DNA of 34,176 nt from Acidimicrobiaceae bacterium (GTDB lineage Bacteria > Actinomycetota > Acidimicrobiia > Acidimicrobiales > Palsa-688), in contig PMHU01000182.1 in assembly GCA_003156795.1 (NCBI GenBank), forward strand, positions 366 through 34,541. Reading direction: 5' to 3'. Numbering within the stretch: position 1 is the first letter of the stretch; every line of letters starts with the position of its first letter. Under the pieces are notes generated by a model. That model worked only from the letters and a program-made list of their open reading frames with translations. It ran no database searches and was not told the origin of the DNA. Both the position numbers and the translations under genes were made by a program. This document shows, piece by piece, positions 15,464-24,048 of the stretch.

Positions 15464-15606
15464 TTGAATGTCGAAACGGTCACGGCCTCGGCGGTTTATG
15501 GCGGGCTTCGCCCTGCCGGGCATGAGGTGTTGGTCTCAACCCGAGTGACGACCGGAGATCTGCAGACGAGAATCTCGGCGCCGCGTCGAGGCTTAAAGTC
15601 AAACGC

Positions 15607-16299
15607 ATGCCTGATCACAATGAGGACGAACGAGCGACTCGCCTGCTCGAAGCGCAGTCCAAGGCCGCGGCCCTCTTCGCTCTCGTCGAGTCCCACGAGG
15701 TCGTCCAAGCCGGCGTGCTCGAGAGTGAAGCGAGCAGAGCAGTCAGCGATCTCGCTGCGGACCTGCTGGGCGTCACCCGACATTGGCACAAGCGGATCGT
15801 CCGCTCCGGGCCGAACACTCTGCAGACTTTTGATGCGAGCCCTCCCGATCGGGAGATCACCGATGACGACATCGTGTTCGCCGACTTTGGTCCGATCTTC
15901 GACCAGTGGGAGGCGGACTTTGGCCGTACGTGGGTGGTCGGGGATGACCCGGTCAAGCTCCGGCTTCGAGACGACCTACCCCGGGTCTTTGCGGCCGGCA
16001 AGCGGTGCTTCGAAAACAATGCCGACGTCACCGCCGCGGAGTTGTACGGCGAGGTGGTGCGGTTGAGCACCGAGCTGGGCTGGGAGTTCGGAAATGTTCA
16101 CTGCGGTCACCTGGTGGGCGAGTTTCCCCATGAGCGTTTCGCCGGTGACCGAGCCAAGTCCATGATCAGAGCCGACAACGAGCTGCCAATGCGGCGACGG
16201 GACCCCTCGGGGCGGGCCGGCCATTGGATCCTCGAAGTGCACCTAGTAGACCGCAGTCGACAGATCGGCGGCTTCTATGAGGAATTGCTGACGCTGTAG
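15607..16299 (+). CDS. M24 family (creatinase/aminopeptidase fold) metallopeptidase-like protein
   Basis: The 230-residue pita-bread-fold protein is related to Xaa-Pro and methionine aminopeptidases. Metal ligands are in place: Asp93 (VFADFGPIF), Asp104 (WEADFGRTWVVGDDP), His168 (NVHCGHLVGEFPHE), Glu210 (HWILEVHLVD) and Glu225 (GGFYEELLTL). The early LLGVTRHWHKRIVRSGPNT (54-71) is a strong marker for this subgroup, which lacks the N-terminal creatinase domain and whose substrate is unknown. The complete ligand set argues for an active enzyme with Mn, Co or Fe. It converges on the methyltransferase gene with a 132-base gap. Confidence 0.9.
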   Translation: MPDHNEDERATRLLEAQSKAAALFALVESHEVVQAGVLESEASRAVSDLAADLLGVTRHWHKRIVRSGPNTLQTFDASPPDREITDDDIVFADFGPIFDQWEADFGRTWVVGDDPVKLRLRDDLPRVFAAGKRCFENNADVTAAELYGEVVRLSTELGWEFGNVHCGHLVGEFPHERFAGDRAKSMIRADNELPMRRRDPSGRAGHWILEVHLVDRSRQIGGFYEELLTL

Positions 16300-16431
16300 A
16301 CAGTTCATGCGGGAGCCGACTGACAGCCCGCCATCTTGACGGCCCGCACGGCGACCCGATCCTAGGATCCGGCCCTCCTCTTGAAGGGGTGGCCGGCCCA
16401 AAAGGGTGGCCTCCGCCGTGGCCTAGCTTCG
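16300..16431. other. Convergent gap with palindrome and imperfect hairpin
   Basis: The gap separates the convergent M24 and methyltransferase genes. It contains a perfect 12-base palindrome GATCCTAGGATC at 16358-16369 and, at 16391-16411, an imperfect GC hairpin with an AAAA loop (TTTT on the minus strand) that could end the methyltransferase transcript. No ORF here is convincing. Confidence 0.45.
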
Positions 16432-17184
16432 CTAAGGCTCGGAGACGAGAAGTCGCAATGACCCGTCGAAGCCGTCTTGGTTACGAAGGTGTCCCCACCG
16501 CCGGTCCCAGGCGCCGGTGCGTAGATCGTCTGCCAAGCGACCCACGATACGTTCCTCAGCACCGGGGGCCAGGAGCGGCCAGAACGACTGGGCCGACCGT
16601 ACCCGTGCATCGAGAAGAGCCTCCGGGCGGCGCCAGAACGCCTCGAGGAAGCCGTCGGTGCATGCTGCGGGGGTCCGAATCCGCTCGACCCGGGCCCTGC
16701 CGCCCAGAACTTCAGCGATGGTGTCGAGGGAAGGAAACCGAGACTCGTCCATGATCAGCGCCTCCTCTAGGTAGTAGCGCTGCCATGCCGGCAGGGCGGA
16801 CAATTCGAAGGTCAAGACCACAACTGGTCCTGCGGCTACCCGGCGCATCTCCGCCAGGCCAGCGGCGGCCGGCCTCCAATGGTGGATGGTCACGCTGGCC
16901 ATCGCAGCGTCGAAGGCTTTGTCGGGGAATGGAAGCGCCTCGGCTCGGCCGGCCACCACCGGACTGGCGCCAACCGGGCGCTGGGCGCGCATCACTGCGC
17001 TCGGCTCCACCGCAACCACGGATCGATCCGTGGGCTCGTATGAGCCGGCTCCAGCGCCGACGTTGACCACGGTTTGGGCCTCGTCCAAGGCCGTCGAGAT
17101 CGCCGCTGCGATGGTGGGGTCGGGCTGTCGGTGGGCGGCGTAGGTTCGACCGTGCCGCTCGTAGTCGACGAAGGGAAGTGACAC
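16432..17184 (-). CDS. Class I SAM-dependent methyltransferase
   Basis: The 250-residue Rossmann methyltransferase has motif I VVNVGAGAGSYEP (39-51), the acidic post-I residue Glu60 (VVAVEPSAVM), and ALPFPDKAFDAAMASVTIHHW (83-103), matching motif II/post II of UbiE/COQ5-like small-molecule methyltransferases (methyltransferase_11 type). The C-terminal half is a variable substrate cap with a Trp/Arg-rich tail. The target is unknown. The start is GTG; DYERHGRTYAAHRQPDPTIAAAI is the usual N-terminal helix of the group. It is divergent from the phosphoesterase gene across 239 bases of non-coding sequence. Confidence 0.92.
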   Translation of the reverse strand: MSLPFVDYERHGRTYAAHRQPDPTIAAAISTALDEAQTVVNVGAGAGSYEPTDRSVVAVEPSAVMRAQRPVGASPVVAGRAEALPFPDKAFDAAMASVTIHHWRPAAAGLAEMRRVAAGPVVVLTFELSALPAWQRYYLEEALIMDESRFPSLDTIAEVLGGRARVERIRTPAACTDGFLEAFWRRPEALLDARVRSAQSFWPLLAPGAEERIVGRLADDLRTGAWDRRWGHLRNQDGFDGSLRLLVSEP

Positions 17185-17423
17185 ACGGTGACGCTACAGC
17201 TGACGCAGCGACCGACGGTGCAATGGAAGGCTCGCGGGTGCCCGACAACCGCGCCGGCTGACGGGCCTTGCTCGTCGGAAGGGACCGGGCGGCGTTCGAG
17301 CGACGCCGGGACCATGCATCCGGCTCGCCGACCTTATGGTGCATTTCGGGCTGGCCGGCGCCGGCGCTTCTTGGTCGCTTGGATCGGCAGTGCAGACCAG
17401 CGTCAATCGTGTCACCATTGGGC

Positions 17424-19007
17424 ATGACAGAACCGCGGTACAGCCGTAGGCAGGTATTGGCTGGGGGTCTTTCCTCCATGGTGGCACTGGGTGTTTCCAG
17501 GTCCAGCGTGCTAAGCGGGAACCGGAGTGCCATGCTCAGGGCCGCGGCAGCGGTGCGGCCGAAGGGCTCGGATTTGGGGGCGGTCGAGCACGTGGTGTTC
17601 CTCATGCACGAGAACCGTTCCTTTGACCACTACTACGGCGTGCTGGGAGGCGTGAACGGCTTCGACGCCAATTCGACGGCCTTCGCCCAGTCCTGGCCGG
17701 GGGGGCAAGACGCGACCCTATTGCCATTCCATCTCGACACCGCCACGACCATGGCGGAATGCACATACGACCTGTCGCATTCGTGGCAGGCCGAGCATGC
17801 CTCCTGGAATGGCGGCGCCATGGACAGCTTTGTCTCCACCCATACATCGAGTGACTACGAGGGCCAAGATCTCGGCACCATGACCATGGGCTACTACGAC
17901 AGTTCGGACCTGCCCTTCTACTACGACTTGGTGCAAAACTTCACGATCTGCGACAACTACTTCTGTTCGGTGCTCGGGCCGACGCATCCCAACCGACTAA
18001 TGCAGATGACAGGCACCTTGGATCCGGCTGGCGTTGCTGGTGGACCGATCCTCGTTACCAACTCCAACAACGATCTGGAGTTCACGTGCTCGTGGACCAC
18101 GATGCCCGAGGTGCTCGCCGATGCCGGCGTGACGTGGAAGGTGTACAACCCCTACGGCCCGAACTACAGGCCAGGGCACGCCCTTTCCATGACTCTGTGC
18201 AAGAACGTGCTGATGTATTTCCAGCAGTACCAGAAGTCAGTGAACCCCACCCTTTATAAGAACGCCTTCAACTACTACGGGCCGAACGTTCCCGCCAGCG
18301 ATCCGGGCCTTACGGGGGGCATGGGCCCAGACGACTTCGCCAGTGACGTGTTGCACAACACGCTTCCCGCCGTGTCGTGGATCATCCCGCCCGACGGGTA
18401 CGACGAGCATCCCCCGGCGCCGGCTTCGCTCGGCGAGTGGTACACGTCGAAGGTGTTGACGACCCTGATGTCCAACAAGGAGGTGTGGGAGAGCACGGTG
18501 GTGTTCATCATGTACGACGAGAACGATGGATGGTTCGACCACGTCTCACCGCCGTTCCCGTCTGATCCCAGCACCGCAGGCGAATATGTCACCGCATCCT
18601 CGGACTCAGCCAGCTACCCCGGCCCCATTGGGCTCGGGGTACGGGTACCCATGCTGGTCGTGTCTCCATTCAGTGCGGGAGGATGGGTGTGCTCGGACAC
18701 CTTCGACCACACATCGCAGCTGCAATTCGTGGCGGAACGATTCGGAGTCACCATCCCGAACGTCTCGTCGTGGCGGCTAGGTACCGTCGGCGACCTCACT
18801 CCCGCCCTGCCGACGCTCGGAACGCCGATCAACAAGCGCCCCACCTTGGCGGCGACACACCACAGCGTCGACAAGCCCCCCATCGAGGGGGAGTGCAACG
18901 CCAGCCAGCTAATCGAGCTGAACCCCACGACGCCGGCCTACCCGATTCCGATGCCTCAGACTCAGCCCACCCAAGGGCCTGACACCCTCATGCCCACTCC
19001 GAGCTGA
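17424..19007 (+). CDS. Tat-exported phosphoesterase (phospholipase C / acid phosphatase family)
   Basis: The 527-residue protein belongs to the PF04185 phosphoesterase family. The N-terminus YSRRQVLAGGLSSMVALGV (6-24) is a twin-arginine signal (RR at 8-9, hydrophobic core), so the enzyme is folded before export. Catalytic signatures are EHVVFLMHENRSFDHYYGVLGG (55-76, metal/nucleophile region), then TICDNYFCSVLGPTHPNRL and VVFIMYDENDGWFDHVSPP, typical of bacterial phospholipases C and acid phosphatases that hydrolyse phosphatidylcholine, lipids or phosphate esters. The start ATG at 17424 is chosen because the signal peptide begins there; the frame is open 52 codons further upstream without homology. 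It is followed by the convergent SRPBCC gene. Confidence 0.93.
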   Translation: MTEPRYSRRQVLAGGLSSMVALGVSRSSVLSGNRSAMLRAAAAVRPKGSDLGAVEHVVFLMHENRSFDHYYGVLGGVNGFDANSTAFAQSWPGGQDATLLPFHLDTATTMAECTYDLSHSWQAEHASWNGGAMDSFVSTHTSSDYEGQDLGTMTMGYYDSSDLPFYYDLVQNFTICDNYFCSVLGPTHPNRLMQMTGTLDPAGVAGGPILVTNSNNDLEFTCSWTTMPEVLADAGVTWKVYNPYGPNYRPGHALSMTLCKNVLMYFQQYQKSVNPTLYKNAFNYYGPNVPASDPGLTGGMGPDDFASDVLHNTLPAVSWIIPPDGYDEHPPAPASLGEWYTSKVLTTLMSNKEVWESTVVFIMYDENDGWFDHVSPPFPSDPSTAGEYVTASSDSASYPGPIGLGVRVPMLVVSPFSAGGWVCSDTFDHTSQLQFVAERFGVTIPNVSSWRLGTVGDLTPALPTLGTPINKRPTLAATHHSVDKPPIEGECNASQLIELNPTTPAYPIPMPQTQPTQGPDTLMPTPS

Positions 19008-19026
19008 CGCGGCCATAGGTCTACAC

Positions 19027-19049
19027 GTCGGCGCGTCACCGCCGCCGAC
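19027..19049. terminator. Hairpin between convergent phosphoesterase and SRPBCC genes
   Basis: GTCGGCG, a nine-base loop and CGCCGAC form a perfect 7-base GC stem, 19 bases beyond the phosphoesterase stop. No T tract follows, so terminator function is tentative. Confidence 0.35.
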
Positions 19050-19166
19050 CCTGAGAGCCGCTGATTTCGGTCGCGACAGCTCCTGAGACCCAGAACGAGT
19101 CCTCAGCCTGCTTTGTCGCGGAGATCCTCGACGCGCCGTGCAAGCTGGTGGGGGAGTGAGGTATGG

Positions 19167-19670
19167 CTAGATGGTGGCGCTGCCGATGTCGCCCATGGAG
19201 GCGAGCAAGCTCGCTTCGGCGACGGCCTTAATCTGTACGAGGGTGCGGTTGAGACCCTGACGTAGCACCCGACCTCGGGGCAGGAACAACTCGCCGATCC
19301 GGCTGGGTACCGGGCACCATACGAACTCGAAGGACTCACTTAGATTCGTCCCTAGACCCGATGGGCTGAGGCGGTACCGCCACCGGGTGGACTCCCGGTC
19401 GTTCTTGTCGGACAGCACGGTAAAGGCGAACTCTCGACCTGGGTCAGCAGTCACGATCTCGCAGGTTGTGGACCACTTGATCGGCCCCATCCGGTTGTGG
19501 CCACGAAAGCGAGCCCCGACCATGGGTTCGTGGACCTCACCAATCCACTCGCAGCGGTGGCACTCGGGACTCCACTCGCCCATACGAGTGATGTCGGCCA
19601 CCATTTCATATACCTGGGCCGGGGCCACGGCGATGTTCACCGTGGCCGAACCATACTTGGGGGTCGGCAT
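19167..19670 (-). CDS. SRPBCC (START-like) family protein
   Basis: The 167-residue protein has the helix-grip SRPBCC fold, with a beta strand first (YGSATVNIAVAPAQVYEMVADITRMGEWSPECHRCEW), the signature of polyketide cyclase/dehydrase and lipid-transport-like members. WSPEC and the following W-G-x-x-F-R-G-H-N region form the cavity rim. Proteins of this group bind hydrophobic ligands or act on polyketides; no catalytic residue is evident. The ATG at 19670 has GGAGGG upstream with good spacing; an earlier TTG-like start at 19697 adds nine residues. It is not obviously in an operon: the lipase gene downstream is separated by 143 bases. Confidence 0.9.
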   Translation of the reverse strand: MPTPKYGSATVNIAVAPAQVYEMVADITRMGEWSPECHRCEWIGEVHEPMVGARFRGHNRMGPIKWSTTCEIVTADPGREFAFTVLSDKNDRESTRWRYRLSPSGLGTNLSESFEFVWCPVPSRIGELFLPRGRVLRQGLNRTLVQIKAVAEASLLASMGDIGSATI

Positions 19671-19813
19671 CGAGTCCCTCCTCTCATCCGGAGACAATGC
19701 GACTGTAGGACGTGAGCATCTGACGGTGGCGTAAGTACGTGACCGGGTCCGTTCTCGTCAACGGGGCCCACGGCCTATGCCTCGACGCGTGTTGGATGGC
19801 CCCCACGGGGTCT

Positions 19814-21139
19814 TCAGCCGGCGGGTTGCACGGGGGCCAAGGAGTTGCCGGGTGCGATCTGCGAGCAATCATTCGGTGCTTGGTCTCCGGCGAAGAGGCT
19901 GTCGAGCCAGGTGAGGGCGGCTGGTGTCCACGCCGGGAAGGTGGTGACGTGGCTGAGGGTGTCGTACTCGGTGTAATCAACTGCCGTGCCGGTGGCACAG
20001 AAGTCGCGGGCCAGCGTGCGCACGTCGCCGGTGACCATGACGCCGTCGCCGGCGCCGATGCCGGGCTGGTCGCCGACGGTGCCTTCGAGGATGCCGTTGG
20101 CCCCCTGTCCGATAAACATGGGAATGGTGGGCGGCCCGAGGCTGGCGGTATTCAGCTCGTTTTCAACTTTGACAAGGACGGGGATGCTGGCCGGATTAGC
20201 GAATTGTGGCTTGACTAGCTGGGCATAGGTCAGCCCCGGGTACTGGCCGAGCACGTCGGTGATCGAAGCCGTCTGAAGCTTCTTGTAGAGCTGACGTCCG
20301 TAGCTGCTCAGGTAGGGCTTGATGGGGATGTCGAAACCTCGGGCGATGCCGATGACGGACATGGGGATGACACCCGCCCAGACCAGGCTGCCGTTCACGT
20401 AGGTCAGGTTGTGGGCGGGGTCGACCAGCACGCCACCCTCCGCGGCGCCGACGAGCTGACGGTTGACTTTGGGGGCGTAGGTGGGTGCCATCTGGGCGGC
20501 CCAGTCAGTGGCGATGGCACCACCTGAGTAGCCGAACAGACCGATGGGGGTGGTGGTGTTGAGTCCGGTGACCGGTGAGCTGGTGGCGGCTCGTATGGAG
20601 TTGAGGGTGTTCACCCCGTACTCGGGTCCGGCCGCGAAGTCGGCGGTTTGGCCTTCGGTGTCGGGAACGATGACGGTGTAGCCCTGCAGCAGCAGCGGGA
20701 CGATGACCGACGACTCGGCGTCCGCTATGCCCCCACCCAAGCTGACGCCGCCCGCTATCTGAACGGACGGCTCGTCGGCCGGGTTGAGCGAGTCGTAGAA
20801 GGACTGGTACGACACGGCGCGGGGCGAGGCGAGGCTGACGGGTGGCTCGAGCACCGAGGTGACGTTCGTGGTCGGCTGGCCCAGTGCGCCGGCGGACCGG
20901 TACAGGAGCTGGACGACTTGGATCGGTAGGGGGATGCCGGCGACGTTGTAGTACAGGGTCTGGGTCTTCAACACGGTGCCTGGCTTCATCTGAGCCAACG
21001 GCGTGGTGCCCGTGTAGGCGTAGAAGGAACCGGAACCGCTATCGGTCGCCGCTCGAGCGGTTGGGGATGGCAGGGCGAGAAGGCCGACCACCGCCAAGGC
21101 CATACCCGTCGTCACGGTCACTTTGGATCGGATCCGCAT
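19814..21139 (-). CDS. Secreted lipase of the LIP/secretory lipase family
   Basis: The 441-residue protein carries a Sec signal peptide (about 1-30: VTVTTGMALAVVGLLAL, then ARA-AT cleavage). The mature protein is an alpha/beta hydrolase of the secretory lipase family (PF03583). Its nucleophile elbow is GYSGGA with Ser205, His397 lies in the late DTLSHVTTF, and the acid is probably an Asp in the TVGDQPGIGAGDG segment. The early FYAYTGTTPLAQMKPGTVLKTQ is the family entry and GYTVIVPDTEGQ precedes the core. Actinobacterial members are often tied to lipid, triglyceride or cell-wall ester hydrolysis outside the cell. A 5-base-arm inverted repeat 43 bases upstream may be an operator. Confidence 0.93.
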   Translation of the reverse strand: MRIRSKVTVTTGMALAVVGLLALPSPTARAATDSGSGSFYAYTGTTPLAQMKPGTVLKTQTLYYNVAGIPLPIQVVQLLYRSAGALGQPTTNVTSVLEPPVSLASPRAVSYQSFYDSLNPADEPSVQIAGGVSLGGGIADAESSVIVPLLLQGYTVIVPDTEGQTADFAAGPEYGVNTLNSIRAATSSPVTGLNTTTPIGLFGYSGGAIATDWAAQMAPTYAPKVNRQLVGAAEGGVLVDPAHNLTYVNGSLVWAGVIPMSVIGIARGFDIPIKPYLSSYGRQLYKKLQTASITDVLGQYPGLTYAQLVKPQFANPASIPVLVKVENELNTASLGPPTIPMFIGQGANGILEGTVGDQPGIGAGDGVMVTGDVRTLARDFCATGTAVDYTEYDTLSHVTTFPAWTPAALTWLDSLFAGDQAPNDCSQIAPGNSLAPVQPAG

Positions 21140-21182
21140 AGATATCGCCTTCCCCAGTCTCCCCGGACTCGCGGGAGTATGT

Positions 21183-21194
21183 TACTCGAGAGTA
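21183..21194. promoter_or_regulatory. Inverted repeat upstream of the lipase (TACTC GA GAGTA)
   Basis: TACTC, two bases, GAGTA form perfect 5-base arms in a local AT-rich patch, 43 bases before the lipase ATG on its own strand. Size and position fit a TetR-type operator or promoter element for the lipase gene, though no matching regulator lies beside it. Confidence 0.4.
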
Positions 21195-21323
21195 GATACG
21201 GAGACCAAGCTTCCTGGCACCGATTGACCGCGAGGGCCGGGGCTGTGGTTTGACGAGTACCCCCGGAGCAGGCCGGCCCGATCGTCAAGCTCGTGTACCG
21301 ATTCCAGCAGGCTCCACTGGCGT

Positions 21324-21953
21324 TTAGCCGTACGTGGGATGCTGCGGCCAACCTGGTGGCGAGTCCTCCCAGTCCTGCTGCCTTCCGTAGGGCATGAGGT
21401 CGAGGATGTTGTTGACGAAAAGTAGACGGTCTACACCGCGAGCGGTGGTGCAATAGGTTCGGTAGACATCGTCGACGACCCGTAAGAAGACGCTGAGCAT
21501 GAAACCGCCGTCGGCCCCGCAGTCGTTGGCGAAGGTCGTGTTCCGCGATGATACGAACGGCATCGTCCAGCCCATGCGAGCCTTATAAGCCTCGATCTGC
21601 GTGAGCGGCATATTCGATACCGTCGACCAGCTGACGTCGACGTCGGCCAACATGGCCAGGCCCACCACGTTGTTGGTGAAGTGAGTGCAGCCCGGGCAGT
21701 GGTCGTCGGGACCGTTGTCCATGAATTGGTAGACGACGAGCTGGTCTCGACCGGCGAACAAGTCGAGCAAGGTTGTTGGGCCGGTTGAGGACTCGAACAC
21801 GTACCGGCTGTCGTCGAACTTGACCATCGGGAGGCGGCGCCTTCGCGCTGCGAGCCCGTCGAGGGTGCGCGTGGCCTCTTTTTCAGCCCGCAGCAACTCG
21901 TCTCGTTCCCGCTGCCATTCCTCGGCCGAAACGATCTTCGGTATGCCGGACAT
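21324..21953 (-). CDS. DUF899 thioredoxin-like protein
   Basis: The 209-residue protein belongs to the DUF899 family (thioredoxin fold). VSAEEWQRERDELLRAEKEATRTLDGLAARRRRLPMVKF is the family N-terminus; LLDLFAGRDQLVVYQFM precedes the CPGC motif at 86-89 (GPDDHCPGCTHFTNN); and WTMPFVSSRNTTFANDCGA follows. The CPGC pair suggests redox or peroxide-related chemistry, unproven for the family. The ATG at 21953 is chosen for AAGGAG five bases upstream; an in-frame ATG at 21977 is earlier. The upstream neighbour on the same strand, separated by 232 bases, is an unrelated hypothetical gene. Confidence 0.9.
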   Translation of the reverse strand: MSGIPKIVSAEEWQRERDELLRAEKEATRTLDGLAARRRRLPMVKFDDSRYVFESSTGPTTLLDLFAGRDQLVVYQFMDNGPDDHCPGCTHFTNNVVGLAMLADVDVSWSTVSNMPLTQIEAYKARMGWTMPFVSSRNTTFANDCGADGGFMLSVFLRVVDDVYRTYCTTARGVDRLLFVNNILDLMPYGRQQDWEDSPPGWPQHPTYG

Positions 21954-22185
21954 CTTTGCTCCTTGGTAGAAGTCCATCTTCGCTCAGTCACTCGACTGCT
22001 TCGACGCGACAAGGTGCTTACCACCTAAGACGTCTCGGCCCGATGGAACTCATCGCAGCGGTGCGACTGGCCGGATGCCACCAACCTCGGTACGGCCGGT
22101 CGGGCGCACCAGGTCGTCGGGCCCGGTCCGAGATCGCCGCGGAGTACACATATAACCCTACTGATCGGAGCTATTCGGAGGCCGT

Positions 22186-22932
22186 CTAGGGAAGGTATTT
22201 GCTCCATTGATATGGGGTCAGCGTGTGGAAGGGCGCGGCGAGAAGTGGGATGGTGCTTCCGGTCGACCAGCGTTCTTTCAGCTCGGCCCGTAGGCGGTGA
22301 GCCGTTTCAACCGGATCGTCATCCAAGTACAGAAGAGTGAGTTGGAGGTCTTCGGGGGCCGTGCTGCCGAACTCGAGGGTTGGAAACCCGCGGTACCACC
22401 ACGATCCCGCCACCCCGGCGACGTTGACGAGTTCAGCCGCTGATGTGGTTCCCTGTTCGACTATCACGTAGACGCCACGAGCCGGACGCCACGGAATCAC
22501 GTCGGCGCCGACTACGGCGCTCGGCCGGGCGGCGGTACCCGAGAGTTGATAAGTGCCGTATTCCACCTTTGGTAATCGCAGGGGCATTCGCCCTCCGGCG
22601 GCGAGCGCGGCGCCGAGCGCGGCGAAGTTGGAGAGGCAAGAGCGATCGGTGAAGAGGTAGATCATGATGTGGTCTACCGGGTCGAATCGGGGGGTGCTGG
22701 CGGATCGCGCTGCTCGACATGATGGTGTGGACACGACTCGGAGCGATCCCCGTAACCCCGGTAACCGATACTGCTCAGGTCGGTGGTCGAGGGAGTGCCA
22801 TTCGATGTACTCGGCGTCCCTTCCGCCGGGTTGGCGTGCCGACATCGAGACGAAGGCGACTAGGGCGTCCGTCCTCCCGTTGGCGAGGACATGGGGGAGA
22901 TCGTCAGACGGTGTTCCAGGCAGGTCCATCAT
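22186..22932 (-). CDS. Conserved hypothetical protein, possible dimeric alpha/beta-barrel (EthD/Dabb-like)
   Basis: The 248-residue protein contains DAEYIEWHSLDHRPEQYRLPGLRGSLRVVSTPSCRAA and FDPVDHIMIYLFTDRSCLSNFAALGAALAAGGRMP, which read like an EthD/stress-response dimeric barrel module: the WH...DH pattern is typical of small cyclase or binding members. A second half GADVIPWRPARGVYVIVEQG...LVNVAGVAGSWWYRG could be a repeat of the same fold. The role is unknown; some members bind hydrophobic ligands. The ATG at 22932 (or 22929) is preferred over the upstream TTG at 22971. The gene is in no clear operon. Family assignment is a guess from residue pattern. Confidence 0.6.
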   Translation of the reverse strand: MMDLPGTPSDDLPHVLANGRTDALVAFVSMSARQPGGRDAEYIEWHSLDHRPEQYRLPGLRGSLRVVSTPSCRAARSASTPRFDPVDHIMIYLFTDRSCLSNFAALGAALAAGGRMPLRLPKVEYGTYQLSGTAARPSAVVGADVIPWRPARGVYVIVEQGTTSAAELVNVAGVAGSWWYRGFPTLEFGSTAPEDLQLTLLYLDDDPVETAHRLRAELKERWSTGSTIPLLAAPFHTLTPYQWSKYLP

Positions 22933-22983
22933 CGATGCGGGTCTTACTGATGTCGGTTTGGCCCAGAGCAAACTTACGGGCGA

Positions 22984-23445
22984 CTAGGAGCAGCCTGCCG
23001 GCGGGCTGCCCTCCAAGGCCTCCAAGGCGCAGAAGGTGGCTTTGGCCACGAGCCACTTGCCACCCTGCTTGGTGGCGTAACCGGTCGCATTCGGCAGCGC
23101 TGGCGTGCCGTTCACTGCGATGGTGTAGGTCACCTCCGCGCACGGCGCCGGCACACCGGCGGACTTACAGGCTGCGCTGCTTTGCACCACGACCTTACTA
23201 ACGGTGGCCGAGGTCCCCTTGCCCAACGAACCGCTCCTGCTCTTGACGTAGGCGGCTTGCAGTTGCGGGGTCATGCCTTGCACCTCAGCGGCAGAGCCGG
23301 TCGACCCGAAGAAGGATTCGTACACGCTGGTGATGGCGGCGGTAGGCGGTACGGAGGAAGAGCTTCCTCCTCCGCAGCCACCGAGAACCAGGGTCGCCAG
23401 CGCAAGGATCAGGACAAGACGAGATGATGTTCGTACGTGGCGCAT
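22984..23445 (-). CDS. Small secreted lipoprotein
   Basis: The 153-residue protein begins with basic residues and a hydrophobic run (SSRLVLILALATLVLGGCGGG), with lipobox L-G-G-C at Cys24, so it should be a membrane-anchored lipoprotein after Sec export. The mature part is Gly/Ser-rich at first, then a small mixed domain (TAAITSVYESFFGSTG, AAYVKSRSGSLGKG, CAEVTYTIAVNGTPALPNATGYATKQGGKWLVAKATFC), similar to uncharacterised actinobacterial lipoproteins resembling DUF4878-type nuclear-transport-factor-like folds. Four Cys in the mature chain may form two disulfides. The ATG at 23445 is chosen since the lipobox is near it; the longer frame upstream lacks protein character. Confidence 0.85.
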   Translation of the reverse strand: MRHVRTSSRLVLILALATLVLGGCGGGSSSSVPPTAAITSVYESFFGSTGSAAEVQGMTPQLQAAYVKSRSGSLGKGTSATVSKVVVQSSAACKSAGVPAPCAEVTYTIAVNGTPALPNATGYATKQGGKWLVAKATFCALEALEGSPPAGCS

Positions 23446-23587
23446 CCCCGATATCGACCTTTCAGGCGGCGTGGGTCGCTGATCATCTGTCAGCGGGCAG
23501 CACACTGTAGGCCCTGACCCGGCCGGTGGGCTTGATCCGGCCCATCCTGCAATCCGGCTCAACCGAACCATCCGTGTCCGAGTCGCC

Positions 23588-23941
23588 TCAAATGGGGTCC
23601 AGGTCGACGTTGACCGAGACCCGGCCCCGTCGGTCCCGGCTGGCCGTCGCCTGTCCGGGTCGATCGGAGCCCCGCAACCCGAGGCTGATCGGCCCTCCGT
23701 CGCCTTGGAAGTTGCGCCACCAGCTCTTCTCTCCAGAGAGCGCAACCCGGATGGTCACCTTGTCACCTCGGCGCCGATAGAAGACCGGGGTGCTGAAGGT
23801 GCGACCGGAGCGTCTCCCGGTGTAGGTGACCACCACCACGTACCGGTCGACCAGCCAGCGCCACCGCGGCGACGCGGCCAGTGGGACCATCACCCTGTTC
23901 ATGCCCCTGTTGACGGTCGCGAACAGATCCCCGAGTGCCAC
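23588..23941 (-). CDS. Deazaflavin (F420)-dependent nitroreductase-like protein (Ddn family)
   Basis: The 117-residue protein has the split beta-barrel of the Ddn/DUF385 family: YVVVVTYTGRRSGRTFSTPVFYRRRGDKVTIRVALSGEKSWWRNFQGDG carries the TGRRSGR cofactor turn, the TPV-x-Y-x-x-x-G-D strand and the K-x-W-W-R-N signature. In mycobacteria the family uses F420H2 to reduce quinones and nitro compounds, or has no measured activity. The start is GTG; the ribosome site is poor. Its end lies 142 bases upstream of the lipoprotein gene on the same strand. Activity is inferred from family membership only. Confidence 0.85.
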   Translation of the reverse strand: MALGDLFATVNRGMNRVMVPLAASPRWRWLVDRYVVVVTYTGRRSGRTFSTPVFYRRRGDKVTIRVALSGEKSWWRNFQGDGGPISLGLRGSDRPGQATASRDRRGRVSVNVDLDPI

Positions 23942-24048
23942 CCGCGGAGCCTACAGCCGGGCGGTTGCCGAAGTCTCGCCCAGCGGTGCGGCAAGGTCCG
24001 CTCGGGATGGCCGACCCGCAGGCCGCCAGTGGCCGGTCGCTTGTTGCT

